In this document: piece by piece, positions 43,568 to 51,708 of the stretch
How positions within the stretch are numbered: position 1 is the first letter of the stretch
Layout of the letters: the number at the start of each line of letters is the position of its first letter
DNA from: Rhizobium freirei PRF 81
Lineage (GTDB): Bacteria > Pseudomonadota > Alphaproteobacteria > Rhizobiales > Rhizobiaceae
Length of the DNA stretch: 64,000 bases
NCBI RefSeq assembly: GCF_000359745.1
Contig: NZ_AQHN01000072.1
Span: 62,001-126,000 of the forward strand
Direction: 5' to 3'
The notes under the pieces: model-generated
The model's database searches: none
Seen by the model: the letters and a program-made list of their open reading frames with translations, nothing else
What the model was told of the DNA's origin: nothing
Made by a program: the position numbers and the translations under genes

Positions 43568-44371
43568 ATGGCCGATCTGCTGCCCGCTTCCCGTCACCTT
43601 CTTGCTGCTGCCGCTTTGGCGACCTTGTCCGCCTGCAGCATCATCCCCGATACCGGTGCGACCGATCCGGATCGGTTCGTGCAGGAAACCTCGCCGATCT
43701 TCTATCGGCCGGAAGGTATCGACCCGCAAAGGGTGCAGCGTCTGCCGGTGCAGCCCGTGCCGAAATCGCGCGATCTCTTCCGCACGCAGTTCCATCAGAC
43801 CTATGGCTTGCCGACCTTCAATCCGGTGCACCAGGCGATGTATGCGCAGAAGAGCGAAGACGACTTCACGCTGCCGGCCATCCCCTACAAGCGCATCGAT
43901 CCGCGCTTCCTGCGCCAGGAAGTGGATTACAAGACCAACGAACGGCCGGGCACCATCATCGTCGATACCAGGGAGCACTTTCTCTATTACGTCGAGCCGG
44001 GCGGCAAGGCCATGCGCTACGGCGTCGGTCTCGGCGCGGCCGGCTATGCCTGGCATGGCAGGGGCGTGATTCAATGGAAGCAGAAATGGCCGCGCTGGAC
44101 GCCGCCGGCGGAAATGGTCGCCCGCGAACCGCAGATGAAGCCATTGTCCGCCGAACGCGGTGGCATGAATCCGGGGCCGACCAATCCGCTCGGCGCCCGC
44201 GCGCTCTACATCTTTCAAAACGGCAGGGATACGCTTTATCGCGTCCACGGCACGCCGGATTGGCAGTCGATCGGCAGGGCGGCGTCGTCCGGCTGCGTGC
44301 GTATGCTCAATCAGGACGTGATTGATCTGTACAACCGAGTGCCCGCGAGGACGGAAATCGTCGTTTTGTAG
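43568..44371 (+). CDS. L,D-transpeptidase lipoprotein (YkuD), first of tandem pair
   Basis: A 267-residue periplasmic enzyme that makes 3-3 peptidoglycan cross-links or attaches proteins to peptidoglycan. A Sec signal MADLLPASRHLLAAAALATLSAC ends in a lipobox, giving a lipid anchor. The YkuD catalytic centre is RVHGTPDWQSIGRAASSGCVRM. I start at 43568 because the signal begins there; an ATG at 43565 directly precedes it. No clear Shine-Dalgarno sequence is seen. A paralogue follows 162 bases downstream. Confidence 0.87.
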   Translation: MADLLPASRHLLAAAALATLSACSIIPDTGATDPDRFVQETSPIFYRPEGIDPQRVQRLPVQPVPKSRDLFRTQFHQTYGLPTFNPVHQAMYAQKSEDDFTLPAIPYKRIDPRFLRQEVDYKTNERPGTIIVDTREHFLYYVEPGGKAMRYGVGLGAAGYAWHGRGVIQWKQKWPRWTPPAEMVAREPQMKPLSAERGGMNPGPTNPLGARALYIFQNGRDTLYRVHGTPDWQSIGRAASSGCVRMLNQDVIDLYNRVPARTEIVVL

Positions 44372-44533
44372 GGGCATTCCATCACAAATTTTCGTGATGT
44401 TGCATAAGTGCGATAGCCGGGTCCAACTGCGCTCTTTAATTTTACCTCTGTCTCTGCAAACCTTTCGGGGAGCCGAATCAGCTTATGCGTTGCGGGTTCT
44501 CGCTTCCTCTTCAACAGGAACTATGCTGTCGAC

Positions 44534-45265
44534 ATGAGCTTTCCTTCATCTCTATCCCGACGAAATTTCCTCGCCTTTGCCGGCATTGGCGCCGTCTCGA
44601 CGCTTGCCGGCTGTGCCTCCACGGTCGACAACGGTACCGTTGTCAGCCCGGTGCAATATACCGGCTCGCCCAGACCCTTCCGGACCTGGTTTTCCAGCTA
44701 TGATGGCGAGCAGCCGGATCCGGCCGTAATCTACGCGGCGCTCGACGATGGCGGCTTCCATGTTCCGCCGGTTCCCTATCAGCAGATCGACCAGCGCTTC
44801 TATCGTCAGCGCGTCGTCGATCCCACGGGTGAGGCGCCGGGTACGGTGGTGGTCAACACGACGCAGCGCATGCTCTACGTTACCGAGCAAGGCGGCACGG
44901 CCATGCGTTACGGCATCGGCGTCGGTCGCGAGGGCTTTGCCTGGCAGGGCCGTGGCGTTATCCAATGGCGCAAGAAGTGGCCGCGCTGGAACCCGCCGGA
45001 TGAAATGGTCGCCCGCCAGCCGGAGCTCGTCAAGTTCTCCATCGCCAATGGCGGCATGGATCCGGGCCTGAAGAACCCGCTTGGCGCCCGCGCTCTCTAC
45101 ATTTTCGAGGATAAGCAGGATTCGCTTTACCGTCTGCACGGCAATCCGGACTGGCGTTCCATCGGCAAGGCCGTTTCTTCCGGCTGCGTCCGCCTGCTGA
45201 ACCAGGATGTTATCGATCTCTATGATCGCGTGCCCGAACGTGCGCCGATTCTGGTGACGTCGTAG
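44534..45265 (+). CDS. L,D-transpeptidase with Tat-type lipoprotein signal, second of tandem pair
   Basis: A 243-residue YkuD enzyme, a close paralogue of the upstream gene; the catalytic parts share RGVIQW, the RALYIF-type block and HGNPDWRSIGKAVSSGCVRLLNQDVIDLYDR. Its leader differs: SRRNFLAFAGIG is a twin-arginine motif and TLAGC a lipobox, so export is probably Tat-dependent with a lipid anchor. The cysteine in SSGCVRL is the nucleophile. A strong terminator follows. Confidence 0.9.
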   Translation: MSFPSSLSRRNFLAFAGIGAVSTLAGCASTVDNGTVVSPVQYTGSPRPFRTWFSSYDGEQPDPAVIYAALDDGGFHVPPVPYQQIDQRFYRQRVVDPTGEAPGTVVVNTTQRMLYVTEQGGTAMRYGIGVGREGFAWQGRGVIQWRKKWPRWNPPDEMVARQPELVKFSIANGGMDPGLKNPLGARALYIFEDKQDSLYRLHGNPDWRSIGKAVSSGCVRLLNQDVIDLYDRVPERAPILVTS

Positions 45266-45287
45266 GAGCGCATCACCGAGAAGTAGC

Positions 45288-45319
45288 AGGGCGCCCGGAC
45301 GTGGCGCCCTTTTATTTTT
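45288..45319. terminator. Rho-independent terminator after tandem L,D-transpeptidases
   Basis: AGGGCGCC (45288-45295) pairs with GGCGCCCT (45303-45310) around a 7-base loop and is followed by a T-rich tail. It separates the plus-strand run from the convergent ohrR. Confidence 0.92.
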
Positions 45320-45362
45320 GCTGACCGCGTCTACGCGCCGAGCAGGGCGCTCAGGCTTGGTT

Positions 45363-45827
45363 TCACTCGGCGGCCAGATTGGCCTTCAACCGCTGCAACT
45401 GGTTGCGCAAATGGGCTATCTCGATCATGTCGCAGCCGGTGGCTTGGCCGATGGCATCCATAATGCTGCCGACCTGGCATTGCATGCCGGTCCCCTTTTC
45501 CGTCAACGAAACGATCACCTGACGCTCGTCCCTCGGGTCGCGTGCACGGCCGATCAGACCTGCCTGCTCCAATCGCTTCAAAAGAGGCGATAGCGTCCCT
45601 GAGTCGAGATCCAGCTTTTCGCCGATAATCTTGACCGAAAGACTGCCCTTTTCCCACAGCACGAGCATCACGAGATATTGCGGATAGGTGAGGCCGACGC
45701 GATCGAGGATTGGTTTGTAGGCGCGGTTGAAAGCATGTGCGGCGCTGTAAACGGCAAAGCAAAGCTGCCTTTCAAGCCGCGTTTCCTCATCCGGGATCAT
45801 GGTGCGCCCATCTGCCTTGTCCGTCAT
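45363..45827 (-). CDS. ohrR: Organic hydroperoxide-sensing repressor OhrR
   Basis: A MarR-family protein of 154 residues. The sensing cysteine is Cys23 in LERQLCFAVYSAAHAFNRAY, with the two conserved tyrosines nearby. The HTH and wing are LSVKIIGEKLDLDSGTLSPLLKRLEQAG and DPRDERQVIV. Organic peroxides oxidise the cysteine and release the protein from DNA. It is divergent from its target ohr, and an inverted repeat lies between them. GGAG precedes the start. Confidence 0.94.
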   Translation of the reverse strand: MTDKADGRTMIPDEETRLERQLCFAVYSAAHAFNRAYKPILDRVGLTYPQYLVMLVLWEKGSLSVKIIGEKLDLDSGTLSPLLKRLEQAGLIGRARDPRDERQVIVSLTEKGTGMQCQVGSIMDAIGQATGCDMIEIAHLRNQLQRLKANLAAE

Positions 45828-45872
45828 TGCTGCTCCGCCATTTTCTTGTTGGCGCCATTGTCACAAATTCAC

Positions 45873-45893
45873 TTTGCAAAATCAAATTGCAAA
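45873..45893. promoter_or_regulatory. OhrR operator in the ohrR-ohr intergenic region
   Basis: TTTGCAA (45873-45879) and TTGCAAA (45887-45893) form a perfect dyad with a 7-base spacer. OhrR sites in other bacteria are AT-rich dyads of this form. It lies about 45 bases upstream of ohrR and 68 upstream of ohr. Confidence 0.7.
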
Positions 45894-45960
45894 AAATACA
45901 TATTGCGCGCGATTAAATCGTGTTATATATAATTGCCATCCAAACCGAAGGAGACATGAC

Positions 45961-46383
45961 ATGCCTATTCTCTATACGACCAAAGCTTCCGCCACCGGTG
46001 GCCGCGCCGGCCATGCAGTTTCCGAAAATGGCGTTCTTGACGTTACGCTGACCGTGCCGAAGGAACTCGGCGGCGACGGCGCCACCGGCACCAATCCGGA
46101 ACAGCTCTTTGCCGCCGGCTATTCCGCCTGCTTCCTGGGCGCTTTGAAATTTGTCGCGGGCCAGCAGAAGGTCAAGATTCCGGAAGACGCCAAAGTCACG
46201 GCGACGGTCGGTATCGGCCCGCGCGCAGACGGCACCGGCTTCGGCATCGAAGTGTCCCTGGCTGTTCACATCCCCGGTCTGGACAAGGCCGAGGCTGAAA
46301 AGCTCGCCGCCGCCGCACATATCGTGTGCCCCTACAGCCACGCCATGCGCACCTCGACCGAAGTGGCATTCACGGTTGTCTGA
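45961..46383 (+). CDS. ohr: Organic hydroperoxide reductase Ohr
   Basis: A thiol peroxidase of 140 residues that reduces organic hydroperoxides. The catalytic cysteines are Cys57 (GYSACFLGAL) and Cys123 (HIVCPYSHA). Arg15 and Glu47 (NPEQL), which hold the reactive thiol, are present. The enzyme uses lipoylated proteins as reductant in other bacteria. Divergent ohrR controls it; a terminator follows the stop. Confidence 0.96.
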   Translation: MPILYTTKASATGGRAGHAVSENGVLDVTLTVPKELGGDGATGTNPEQLFAAGYSACFLGALKFVAGQQKVKIPEDAKVTATVGIGPRADGTGFGIEVSLAVHIPGLDKAEAEKLAAAAHIVCPYSHAMRTSTEVAFTVV

Positions 46384-46423
46384 GACGAAATGAACGGCCG
46401 GTAAAGTTAAGGCCGGATATATT

Positions 46424-46464
46424 GAAAAGGAGCGGCAGGTTTCATCGGTCGCTCCTTTTCTTTT
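46424..46464 (+). terminator. Rho-independent terminator after ohr
   Basis: GAAAAGGAGCG (46424-46434) pairs with CGCTCCTTTTC (46450-46460) around a 15-base loop, with a short T run after it. Confidence 0.85.
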
Positions 46465-46506
46465 GCAAGAAAAATGCTATATCTTTTCTTGGGAAAGGAA
46501 ATAGTC

Positions 46507-46890
46507 ATGATAAATGCCCAGACAATTGATCGGGCAAAGCCCGGCGAAGCGCTCGTCATCACCAAGGCTGTCGTCAATGCCGCCGAACGGTTGGGGTTGA
46601 ATGCCCGCATCCTCGCGGCCGTCATCGGTGTATCCGAGGCAACCATTTCGCGCATGAAGCGGCAGGATCATCTGCTCGAGCGCGAAAGTAAGCCGTTCGA
46701 GCTGGCTGTGCTTCTCGTTCGTCTTTTCCGTTCGCTCGATGCCATCGTCGGCGGTGATGAGGCTGTGGCGCGCCAATGGCTGCGCAACGGCAATATCGCC
46801 TTCGGCGCAGCACCCATCGACAAAATCACCTCGATTTCCGGTTTGACCGATGTCATTGCCTATCTGGACGCCCGCCGCGCTCTCATCTGA
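46507..46890 (+). CDS. Xre-type antitoxin of a RES toxin-antitoxin pair
   Basis: A 127-residue antitoxin (MbcA/ParS family). The N-terminal Xre-like HTH has AERLGLNARILAAVIGVSEATISRMKRQD. A C-terminal MbcA/ParS domain (SLDAIVGGDEAVARQWLRNGNIAFG) blocks the toxin. AAAGGAAATAGTC precedes the ATG. Its 3' end overlaps the RES toxin gene by 41 bases, which ties expression together. It lies downstream of ohr, but after a terminator. Confidence 0.9.
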   Translation: MINAQTIDRAKPGEALVITKAVVNAAERLGLNARILAAVIGVSEATISRMKRQDHLLERESKPFELAVLLVRLFRSLDAIVGGDEAVARQWLRNGNIAFGAAPIDKITSISGLTDVIAYLDARRALI

Positions 46891-47620
46891 GGCGAGGGCC
46901 ATTTCCGGCTGCTACTGGCGGCTAGTCGAATCGCAGCATCAGGTTTCGACGCTGAAGCTCGTGGATACGCTGGAGGAACAGGCTCTCCTCGAAAGCATTC
47001 TGGAGGAAAGCAAGCCGGTCCTGCCGCCGGAATGCGTCGGGCTCGACTATCTGCTGGCGACGCCCTTTCGTTATGGGGCGATTTATCCGCACGGTTCGCG
47101 TTTCCGTCGCGCCGGCCGAACGCTCGGCGTCTTCTATGCCTCCGAGCAGGTGGAAACGGCCCTCGCCGAAATGAGCTTCTATCGGCTGCTTTTTTTCCAC
47201 GATTCTCCCGATACGCCTCTCCCCGCCAATGCGGCGGAATACACTGCCTTCACAGCGGCGATCACCACGAAGGCGGCGATCGATCTGACTGCGCCTCCCT
47301 TGGATCGCGACCGGCAGCACTGGGCGGATCCCGTCAGCTATGAGGCCTGCCAGTCGCTTGCGGAGGCGGCGCGGACCGGCGGCATCGAGGCCATTCTCTA
47401 TCGCTCCGTGCGCGATCCTCAGGGTGGCAGGAATATCGCGCTGCTCACGGCCAAGGCTTTCTCGGCGCGGGAACCTGTGGAGCGCCAGACATGGCGTATC
47501 CGGCTTTCGCGCGTGGGTGTGCAGGCGCTATGCGAGTTCCCCCGGCGGCGGATCGGTTTCGAACGGCAGGATTTCGACGGTGATCCCCGGCTCTCGGAGC
47601 CGCAATTCAGAGCAGAGTAG
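46850..47620 (+). CDS. RES-domain toxin
   Basis: A 256-residue RES-family protein. Known RES toxins deplete NAD+ by phosphorolysis or hydrolysis. The fold features are YWRLVES with an arginine at 24, FRYGAIYPHGSRFRRAG, then TLGVFYASEQVETALAEM holding the conserved tyrosine and glutamate. The serine region YEACQSLAEAAR follows. It overlaps the antitoxin gene by 41 bases and the convergent MarR gene by 14. It has a normal length and no obvious break, so it should be active if expressed. Confidence 0.88.
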   Translation: MSLPIWTPAALSSEARAISGCYWRLVESQHQVSTLKLVDTLEEQALLESILEESKPVLPPECVGLDYLLATPFRYGAIYPHGSRFRRAGRTLGVFYASEQVETALAEMSFYRLLFFHDSPDTPLPANAAEYTAFTAAITTKAAIDLTAPPLDRDRQHWADPVSYEACQSLAEAARTGGIEAILYRSVRDPQGGRNIALLTAKAFSAREPVERQTWRIRLSRVGVQALCEFPRRRIGFERQDFDGDPRLSEPQFRAE

Positions 47621-48053
47621 CAAGATCGCTGCGCAGGCGATTGCCATCGCCGTCGGGCAGCCGTTCCTCAAGCGCTGCATGTGTCGTCTTCCAGACCGGC
47701 ACGGCGGCGGCGAGCGCTGCCTTTCCCGATGGCGTGAGGCTGAGCAGGCGCGCGCGCCGATCGTTCGGATTGGGCATGATGCTGACCCATCCCCGCCGTT
47801 CCAGCGGCTTCAACGCCGCCGTCAGCGTCGTCTGGTCTATTGCCAGGAGTGCGGTGACCGACCCCATGGATGCCGGCGCCTGCCTGTTCAGCGACATCAT
47901 CAGGGAGAACTGGCCGTTGGTAAGCCCGAACGGCCGCAGCGCCTCATCGAAGCGGCGGGCCAAGGCGCGTGCCGCTCGCTGCACATGCAGACAAAGGCAG
48001 GTGTCGCGCACTAATAGCGTGGTTTCAAAGGGGATTTCGACCGCGTTTGACAT
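47607..48053 (-). CDS. MarR-family regulator
   Basis: A 148-residue MarR protein. The HTH is SMGSVTALLAIDQTTLTAALKPLERRGWV, with the wing PNDRRARLLSLT. Cysteines at 19 and 21 (DTCLCLHV) may allow redox sensing. It is divergent from a DUF899 gene, with a perfect 16-base palindrome between them that it probably binds. No Shine-Dalgarno sequence is obvious. Its end overlaps the RES gene by 14 bases. Confidence 0.88.
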   Translation of the reverse strand: MSNAVEIPFETTLLVRDTCLCLHVQRAARALARRFDEALRPFGLTNGQFSLMMSLNRQAPASMGSVTALLAIDQTTLTAALKPLERRGWVSIMPNPNDRRARLLSLTPSGKAALAAAVPVWKTTHAALEERLPDGDGNRLRSDLATLL

Positions 48054-48062
48054 GATTCATTA

Positions 48063-48078
48063 ATATTGATATCAATAT
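48063..48078. promoter_or_regulatory. MarR operator, 16-base perfect palindrome
   Basis: ATATTGATATCAATAT is symmetric throughout and lies 10 bases upstream of the marR-like start, within the promoter region shared with the DUF899 gene. MarR proteins bind AT-rich palindromes of this length. Confidence 0.75.
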
Positions 48079-48124
48079 ATTTGTCAAGATTTGGGAATGA
48101 AAACGCCGGAGGAGGGCGCGGACA

Positions 48125-48850
48125 ATGAACCAGGTCGTTTCCAGGGAGGTGTGGCTGGAGGCCCGCCGCCAACTGCTCGCCAGCGAGAAAGAGGCAACGC
48201 ATCTTCGCGATCGCGTCAATGCGGAACGCTTGGCCTTGCCCTGGGTAAAGGTCGATAAAGACTATGTTTTCGACACGCCGGACGGCAAGAAGAGGCTCGC
48301 TGATCTCTTCGATGGCCGCAGCCAGCTGATCATTTATCATTTCATGCTCGGCCCCGATTGGGATGCCGGATGCACCGGCTGCTCCTTCCTTGCCGATCAC
48401 TTCGATGGGGCGCTTCCGCACCTCAACCATCATGATGTTACCCTGGTTGCCGTTTCCCGCGCGCCGCTGGAAAAGGTGGAGGCCTACAAGAAGCGCATGG
48501 GCTGGTGTTTCCCTTGGGTGTCCTCCTTCGCCAACGACTTCAATTTCGACTATCATGTCTCCTTCTCGAAGGAGCAGCTTGCCGGCGAAAAGGTTTTCTA
48601 CAACTTTACACCGATGGATGCAGCCGAGGGATTTGACGAGCTTCCGGGTCTCAGCGCCTTCTACAAGGATGAGGCCGGCAATGTCTTCCATACCTATTCG
48701 AGCTATGCCCGCGGGCCTGAGGAGTTGATCGGCACGCTGATGATCCTCGATCGAGCCCCCAAGGGACGCAACGAAAGCAGCACGATGAATTTTGTTCGTC
48801 GTCATGACGAATATGAGGATGCGCCCCAGGCAGATTCCTGCTGCCATTGA
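48125..48850 (+). CDS. DUF899 thioredoxin-like protein
   Basis: A 241-residue protein of the DUF899 group, a thioredoxin-fold family. LPWVKVDKDYVFDTPDGKKRLADLFDGRSQLIIYHFMLGPDWDAGCTGCSF gives the family start and its CxxC. HVSFSKEQLAGEKVFYNF and VFHTYSSYARG follow. A reductase role is likely by fold, but none is shown. The divergent MarR gene probably regulates it. Confidence 0.85.
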   Translation: MNQVVSREVWLEARRQLLASEKEATHLRDRVNAERLALPWVKVDKDYVFDTPDGKKRLADLFDGRSQLIIYHFMLGPDWDAGCTGCSFLADHFDGALPHLNHHDVTLVAVSRAPLEKVEAYKKRMGWCFPWVSSFANDFNFDYHVSFSKEQLAGEKVFYNFTPMDAAEGFDELPGLSAFYKDEAGNVFHTYSSYARGPEELIGTLMILDRAPKGRNESSTMNFVRRHDEYEDAPQADSCCH

Positions 48851-49065
48851 TGTATAATGGGCGGCCTGGTGCAAGTTGTAGGAAGCGGGGGTCGAAACAA
48901 CGCTCTTGCCGCCTAGATAGTACCTAGCGCGTGTTTGCCGAAGACGGACGGATCAATCGATCGACCATCGTTTGGCCGTCACTTTCATGGGTCATGATGC
49001 GCCTGCGCCGATAGCCGGCTCGGGACGAGACGGACAGTGCAACTATCACAATGGGGAGAGATACG

Positions 49066-49842
49066 ATGGCTGAGAAGGGATATTTTGTCTGGTACGAGCT
49101 GATGACGTCAGACATGAAGGCGGCCGAAGCTTTCTATACCAAGGTCGTGGGCTGGGATGCGGCGGATGCCGGCATGCCTGATGTCGGCATGGACTATACG
49201 CTGTTCAGTGCCGGCGCAGGCCCCGTTGCCGGATTGATGATACTGCCGGAAGAGGCGAAGGCCATGGGCACGCCGCCCTGCTGGACCGGCTATATCGGTG
49301 TTCCCAATGTCGACGAAGCGACCAAGACCGTCGCCGGCAAAGGCGGCAAGATCTATCGTGAACCGACGGACATTCCGGGCGTCGGCCGGTTCTCCGTCGT
49401 CACCGATCCCTATGGCGCTGCCTTCTGCCTCTTCACGCCGCTGCCGGGTCAGAATTGGGAGCCGGCGGCTCCTGCCACTCCCGGCTATTTCGGCTGGCAC
49501 GAACTCTACGCCGGCGACGGCCCGAAGGCCTTCGACTTCTATTGCGAGATGTTCGGCTGGGAATCGAGTTCCGATTTCGACATGGGGCCGATGGGCACGT
49601 ACAAGATCTTCAAGATCGGCGACCGCGACTTCGGCGGCATCATGACCAAGCCGGCGGAAATGCCGGTGCCGGCCTGGAATTTCTACATCAATGTCCCCGC
49701 GATCGATGCGGCGATCGCCCGTATCACCGAGGGCGGCGGCAAGATCGTCAACGGCCCGATGGAGGTCCCCGGCGGCAGCTGGATCGTCCAGGCCACCGAT
49801 CCCCAGGGTGCGTTCTTCTCGCTGGTCGCGCCGGTGCGTTAA
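49066..49842 (+). CDS. VOC-family protein with two glyoxalase-like domains
   Basis: A 258-residue protein made of two tandem vicinal-oxygen-chelate modules: about 1-125 (YFVWYELMTSDMKAAEAFYTKVVGW) and 135-257 (YFGWHELYAGDGPKAFDFYCEMFGW). GGKIYREPTDIPGVGRFSVVTDPYGAAFCLF and its second-half match end each module. Such proteins are often hydroxylase or resistance related, but the substrate is unknown. GGGGAGAG lies before the ATG. A GC-rich repeat follows its stop. Confidence 0.87.
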   Translation: MAEKGYFVWYELMTSDMKAAEAFYTKVVGWDAADAGMPDVGMDYTLFSAGAGPVAGLMILPEEAKAMGTPPCWTGYIGVPNVDEATKTVAGKGGKIYREPTDIPGVGRFSVVTDPYGAAFCLFTPLPGQNWEPAAPATPGYFGWHELYAGDGPKAFDFYCEMFGWESSSDFDMGPMGTYKIFKIGDRDFGGIMTKPAEMPVPAWNFYINVPAIDAAIARITEGGGKIVNGPMEVPGGSWIVQATDPQGAFFSLVAPVR

Positions 49843-49848
49843 AATGGC

Positions 49849-49977
49849 ACCTCCCCCTTGAGGGGGGAGGTCGCCGCAAAGCGGCGGGTGGGGGTGACAT
49901 TCGGACCTGCAGAAGTTGCCGCGGATCACCCCACCCCGGAGCTTCGCTCCGACCCTCCCCCTCAAGGGGAGGGTAAT
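49849..49977. repeat. GC-rich two-hairpin intergenic repeat, family A, copy 2
   Basis: A hairpin ACCTCCCCCTTGAGGGGGG opens the element, and CCTCCCCCTCAAGGGGAGGG closes it. Bases 49849-49897 are the reverse complement of 11351-11399 with one mismatch, and the right part matches the left part of that copy. It fills the gap between the VOC and DUF853 genes, which converge here, so it may help end both transcripts. Confidence 0.9.
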
Positions 49978-49980
49978 CTT

Positions 49981-51492
49981 CTACCGCTTCAGGCTGCCGA
50001 GAATGCCTCGGACCAGCGCACGGCCGACCTGTGTGGCGACCGTGCGCGCGACGCTCTTCAACGCAGCTTCCATGATCGTCTCGCGCTGATAGCCGGAGCG
50101 GCGGCCGGAGGATTTGTTGCTGTCGCCGCCAAAGCCCGGCAGCGTCCAGCCGTCACCCGCGCTTTCATTCTGCGGCGCGGCCGCCTTGCGCGCGCGCTCC
50201 GTCAGGATCTCGTAGGCCGATTCGCGATCGATCGTCTCGTCATAGATGCCGGCGACGGGGCTGGCATGGATGATCGCCCGGCGCTCGACATCGGTCACCG
50301 GACCGATGCGGCCCGATGGCGGTCGGATCAGCGTGCGCTCGACGACCGATGGTGCGCCCTTGCCTTCGAGCATCGAAACCAGCGCCTCGCCGGTGCCGAG
50401 CGTCGTGATGACGGTGGCGCAATCGAAAGTGGAGTTGGGCCGGAAGGTCGAGGCCGCCGTCTGCACCGCCTTCTGCTCGCGCGGCGTATAGGCGCGCAAG
50501 GCATGCTGCACGCGGTTGCCGAGCTGCGCCAACACCGTTTCCGGTACATCGAGCGGGTTCTGGGTGACGAAATAGACGCCGACGCCCTTGGAGCGGATCA
50601 GACGCACCACCTGTTCGACACGCTCGACCAGCACCTTCGGCGCATCGTTGAAGAGCAAATGCGCTTCATCGAAGAAGAAGACCAGCCTCGGCTTCTCCGG
50701 ATCGCCGACCTCGGGCAGTTCTTCGAACAGTTCGGACAGCAGCCACAGCAGGAAGGTGGCATAGAGGCGCGGGTTCATCATCAGCTTGTCGGCTGCAAGC
50801 ACCGAAACCTGCCCGTAGCCGTCATTGCCGACCCGCATGATGTCGGAAATCTTCAGAGCCGGCTCGCCGAAGAAGTTTTCGGCACCCTGCTGCTCCAGGA
50901 CAAGCATCGCACGCTGGATCGAGCCGACGGAGGATTTCGAGATCAGGCCGTATTTGCTGGAAAGCTCGCTGGCATTGTCGCCCATATAGTTCAGCAGCGC
51001 CTGCAGATCCTTGAGGTCGAGCAGCGCCAGACCGTTTTCGTCGGCGATCTTGAAGGCGATGTTGAGCACGCCTTCCTGCGCCTCCGAGGCGTCCATCAGC
51101 CGTGCCAGCAGCAGCGGCCCCATCTCGGCGATGGTGGTGCGCACGCGATGGCCCTTTTCGCCGTAAAGATCCCAGAAGATGACCGGAAACTGATCGAATT
51201 CATAGGGCGACAGGCCGATTTCCTCGGCGCGCTTGAGCAGGAAATCCTTGGCCTCGCCCTTGACGGCGATGCCGGAGAGATCGCCCTTGATGTCGGCGCA
51301 GAAGACAGGCACGCCAGCCTTGGAAAATCCTTCCGCCAGCACCTGCAAGGTCACCGTCTTGCCGGTGCCTGTGGCGCCAGTGACGAGGCCGTGGCGGTTG
51401 CCGAATTTCAGCGTCAGGAACTCGTCCTTGTTGATGCTTTCATCCGGATTGCGGCTCGCGCCGACGAAAATCTGTCCATCCTGCTGCGGCAT
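49981..51492 (-). CDS. HerA-like ATPase, DUF853 (YjgR) family
   Basis: A 503-residue P-loop ATPase. Walker A GATGTGKT lies at 39-46. FLTLKFGNRHGLVTG before it and the Walker B LVFFFDEAHLLF are typical of DUF853/YjgR. YFVTQNPLDVPETVLAQLGNRVQHALRAYTP is the sensor region. The C-terminal tail is basic and carries SSGRRSGYQRETI. DNA translocation is suggested by the HerA/FtsK relationship, but no partner nuclease is adjacent. The start MPQQDGQIF has GGGAG upstream. Confidence 0.9.
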   Translation of the reverse strand: MPQQDGQIFVGASRNPDESINKDEFLTLKFGNRHGLVTGATGTGKTVTLQVLAEGFSKAGVPVFCADIKGDLSGIAVKGEAKDFLLKRAEEIGLSPYEFDQFPVIFWDLYGEKGHRVRTTIAEMGPLLLARLMDASEAQEGVLNIAFKIADENGLALLDLKDLQALLNYMGDNASELSSKYGLISKSSVGSIQRAMLVLEQQGAENFFGEPALKISDIMRVGNDGYGQVSVLAADKLMMNPRLYATFLLWLLSELFEELPEVGDPEKPRLVFFFDEAHLLFNDAPKVLVERVEQVVRLIRSKGVGVYFVTQNPLDVPETVLAQLGNRVQHALRAYTPREQKAVQTAASTFRPNSTFDCATVITTLGTGEALVSMLEGKGAPSVVERTLIRPPSGRIGPVTDVERRAIIHASPVAGIYDETIDRESAYEILTERARKAAAPQNESAGDGWTLPGFGGDSNKSSGRRSGYQRETIMEAALKSVARTVATQVGRALVRGILGSLKR

Positions 51493-51677
51493 GGTGTCGT
51501 CTCCCTTTGGGCGGCGGCACAGCAGCTTTTGCAAGCTGCCAGGGCCATTCATCGATTTGTCCTGACACTGTTATAAGAACTCGCATGAAGAGGGACAACC
51601 ATTCGCGTTGGGTTCCGCTTCTGGTAGAATGGCGGCCTCCGGCGCGGCTTGTGTCGGTTGCCGCATTCAGTTACGTT

Positions 51678-51693
51678 GACGTTAACGTCGTAA
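51678..51693. promoter_or_regulatory. Palindrome before the 51709 gene
   Basis: GACGTTAACGTC (51678-51689) is a perfect 12-base palindrome just upstream of the AGGAGG. It resembles operators of MerR-type regulators. It may overlap the transcript start. Confidence 0.35.
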
Positions 51694-51708
51694 AGGCAGG
51701 AGGCCACA

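Noticed and set aside
43459..44325. A frame overlapping the first L,D-transpeptidase in another register
   Set aside because: The YkuD frame has a signal peptide, lipobox and catalytic motif. The other frame has none, and its amino-acid make-up is arginine-rich as shadows are.
44534..45265. The second L,D-transpeptidase as a pseudogene copy of the first
   Set aside because: It is full length with an intact catalytic site and its own distinct signal peptide.
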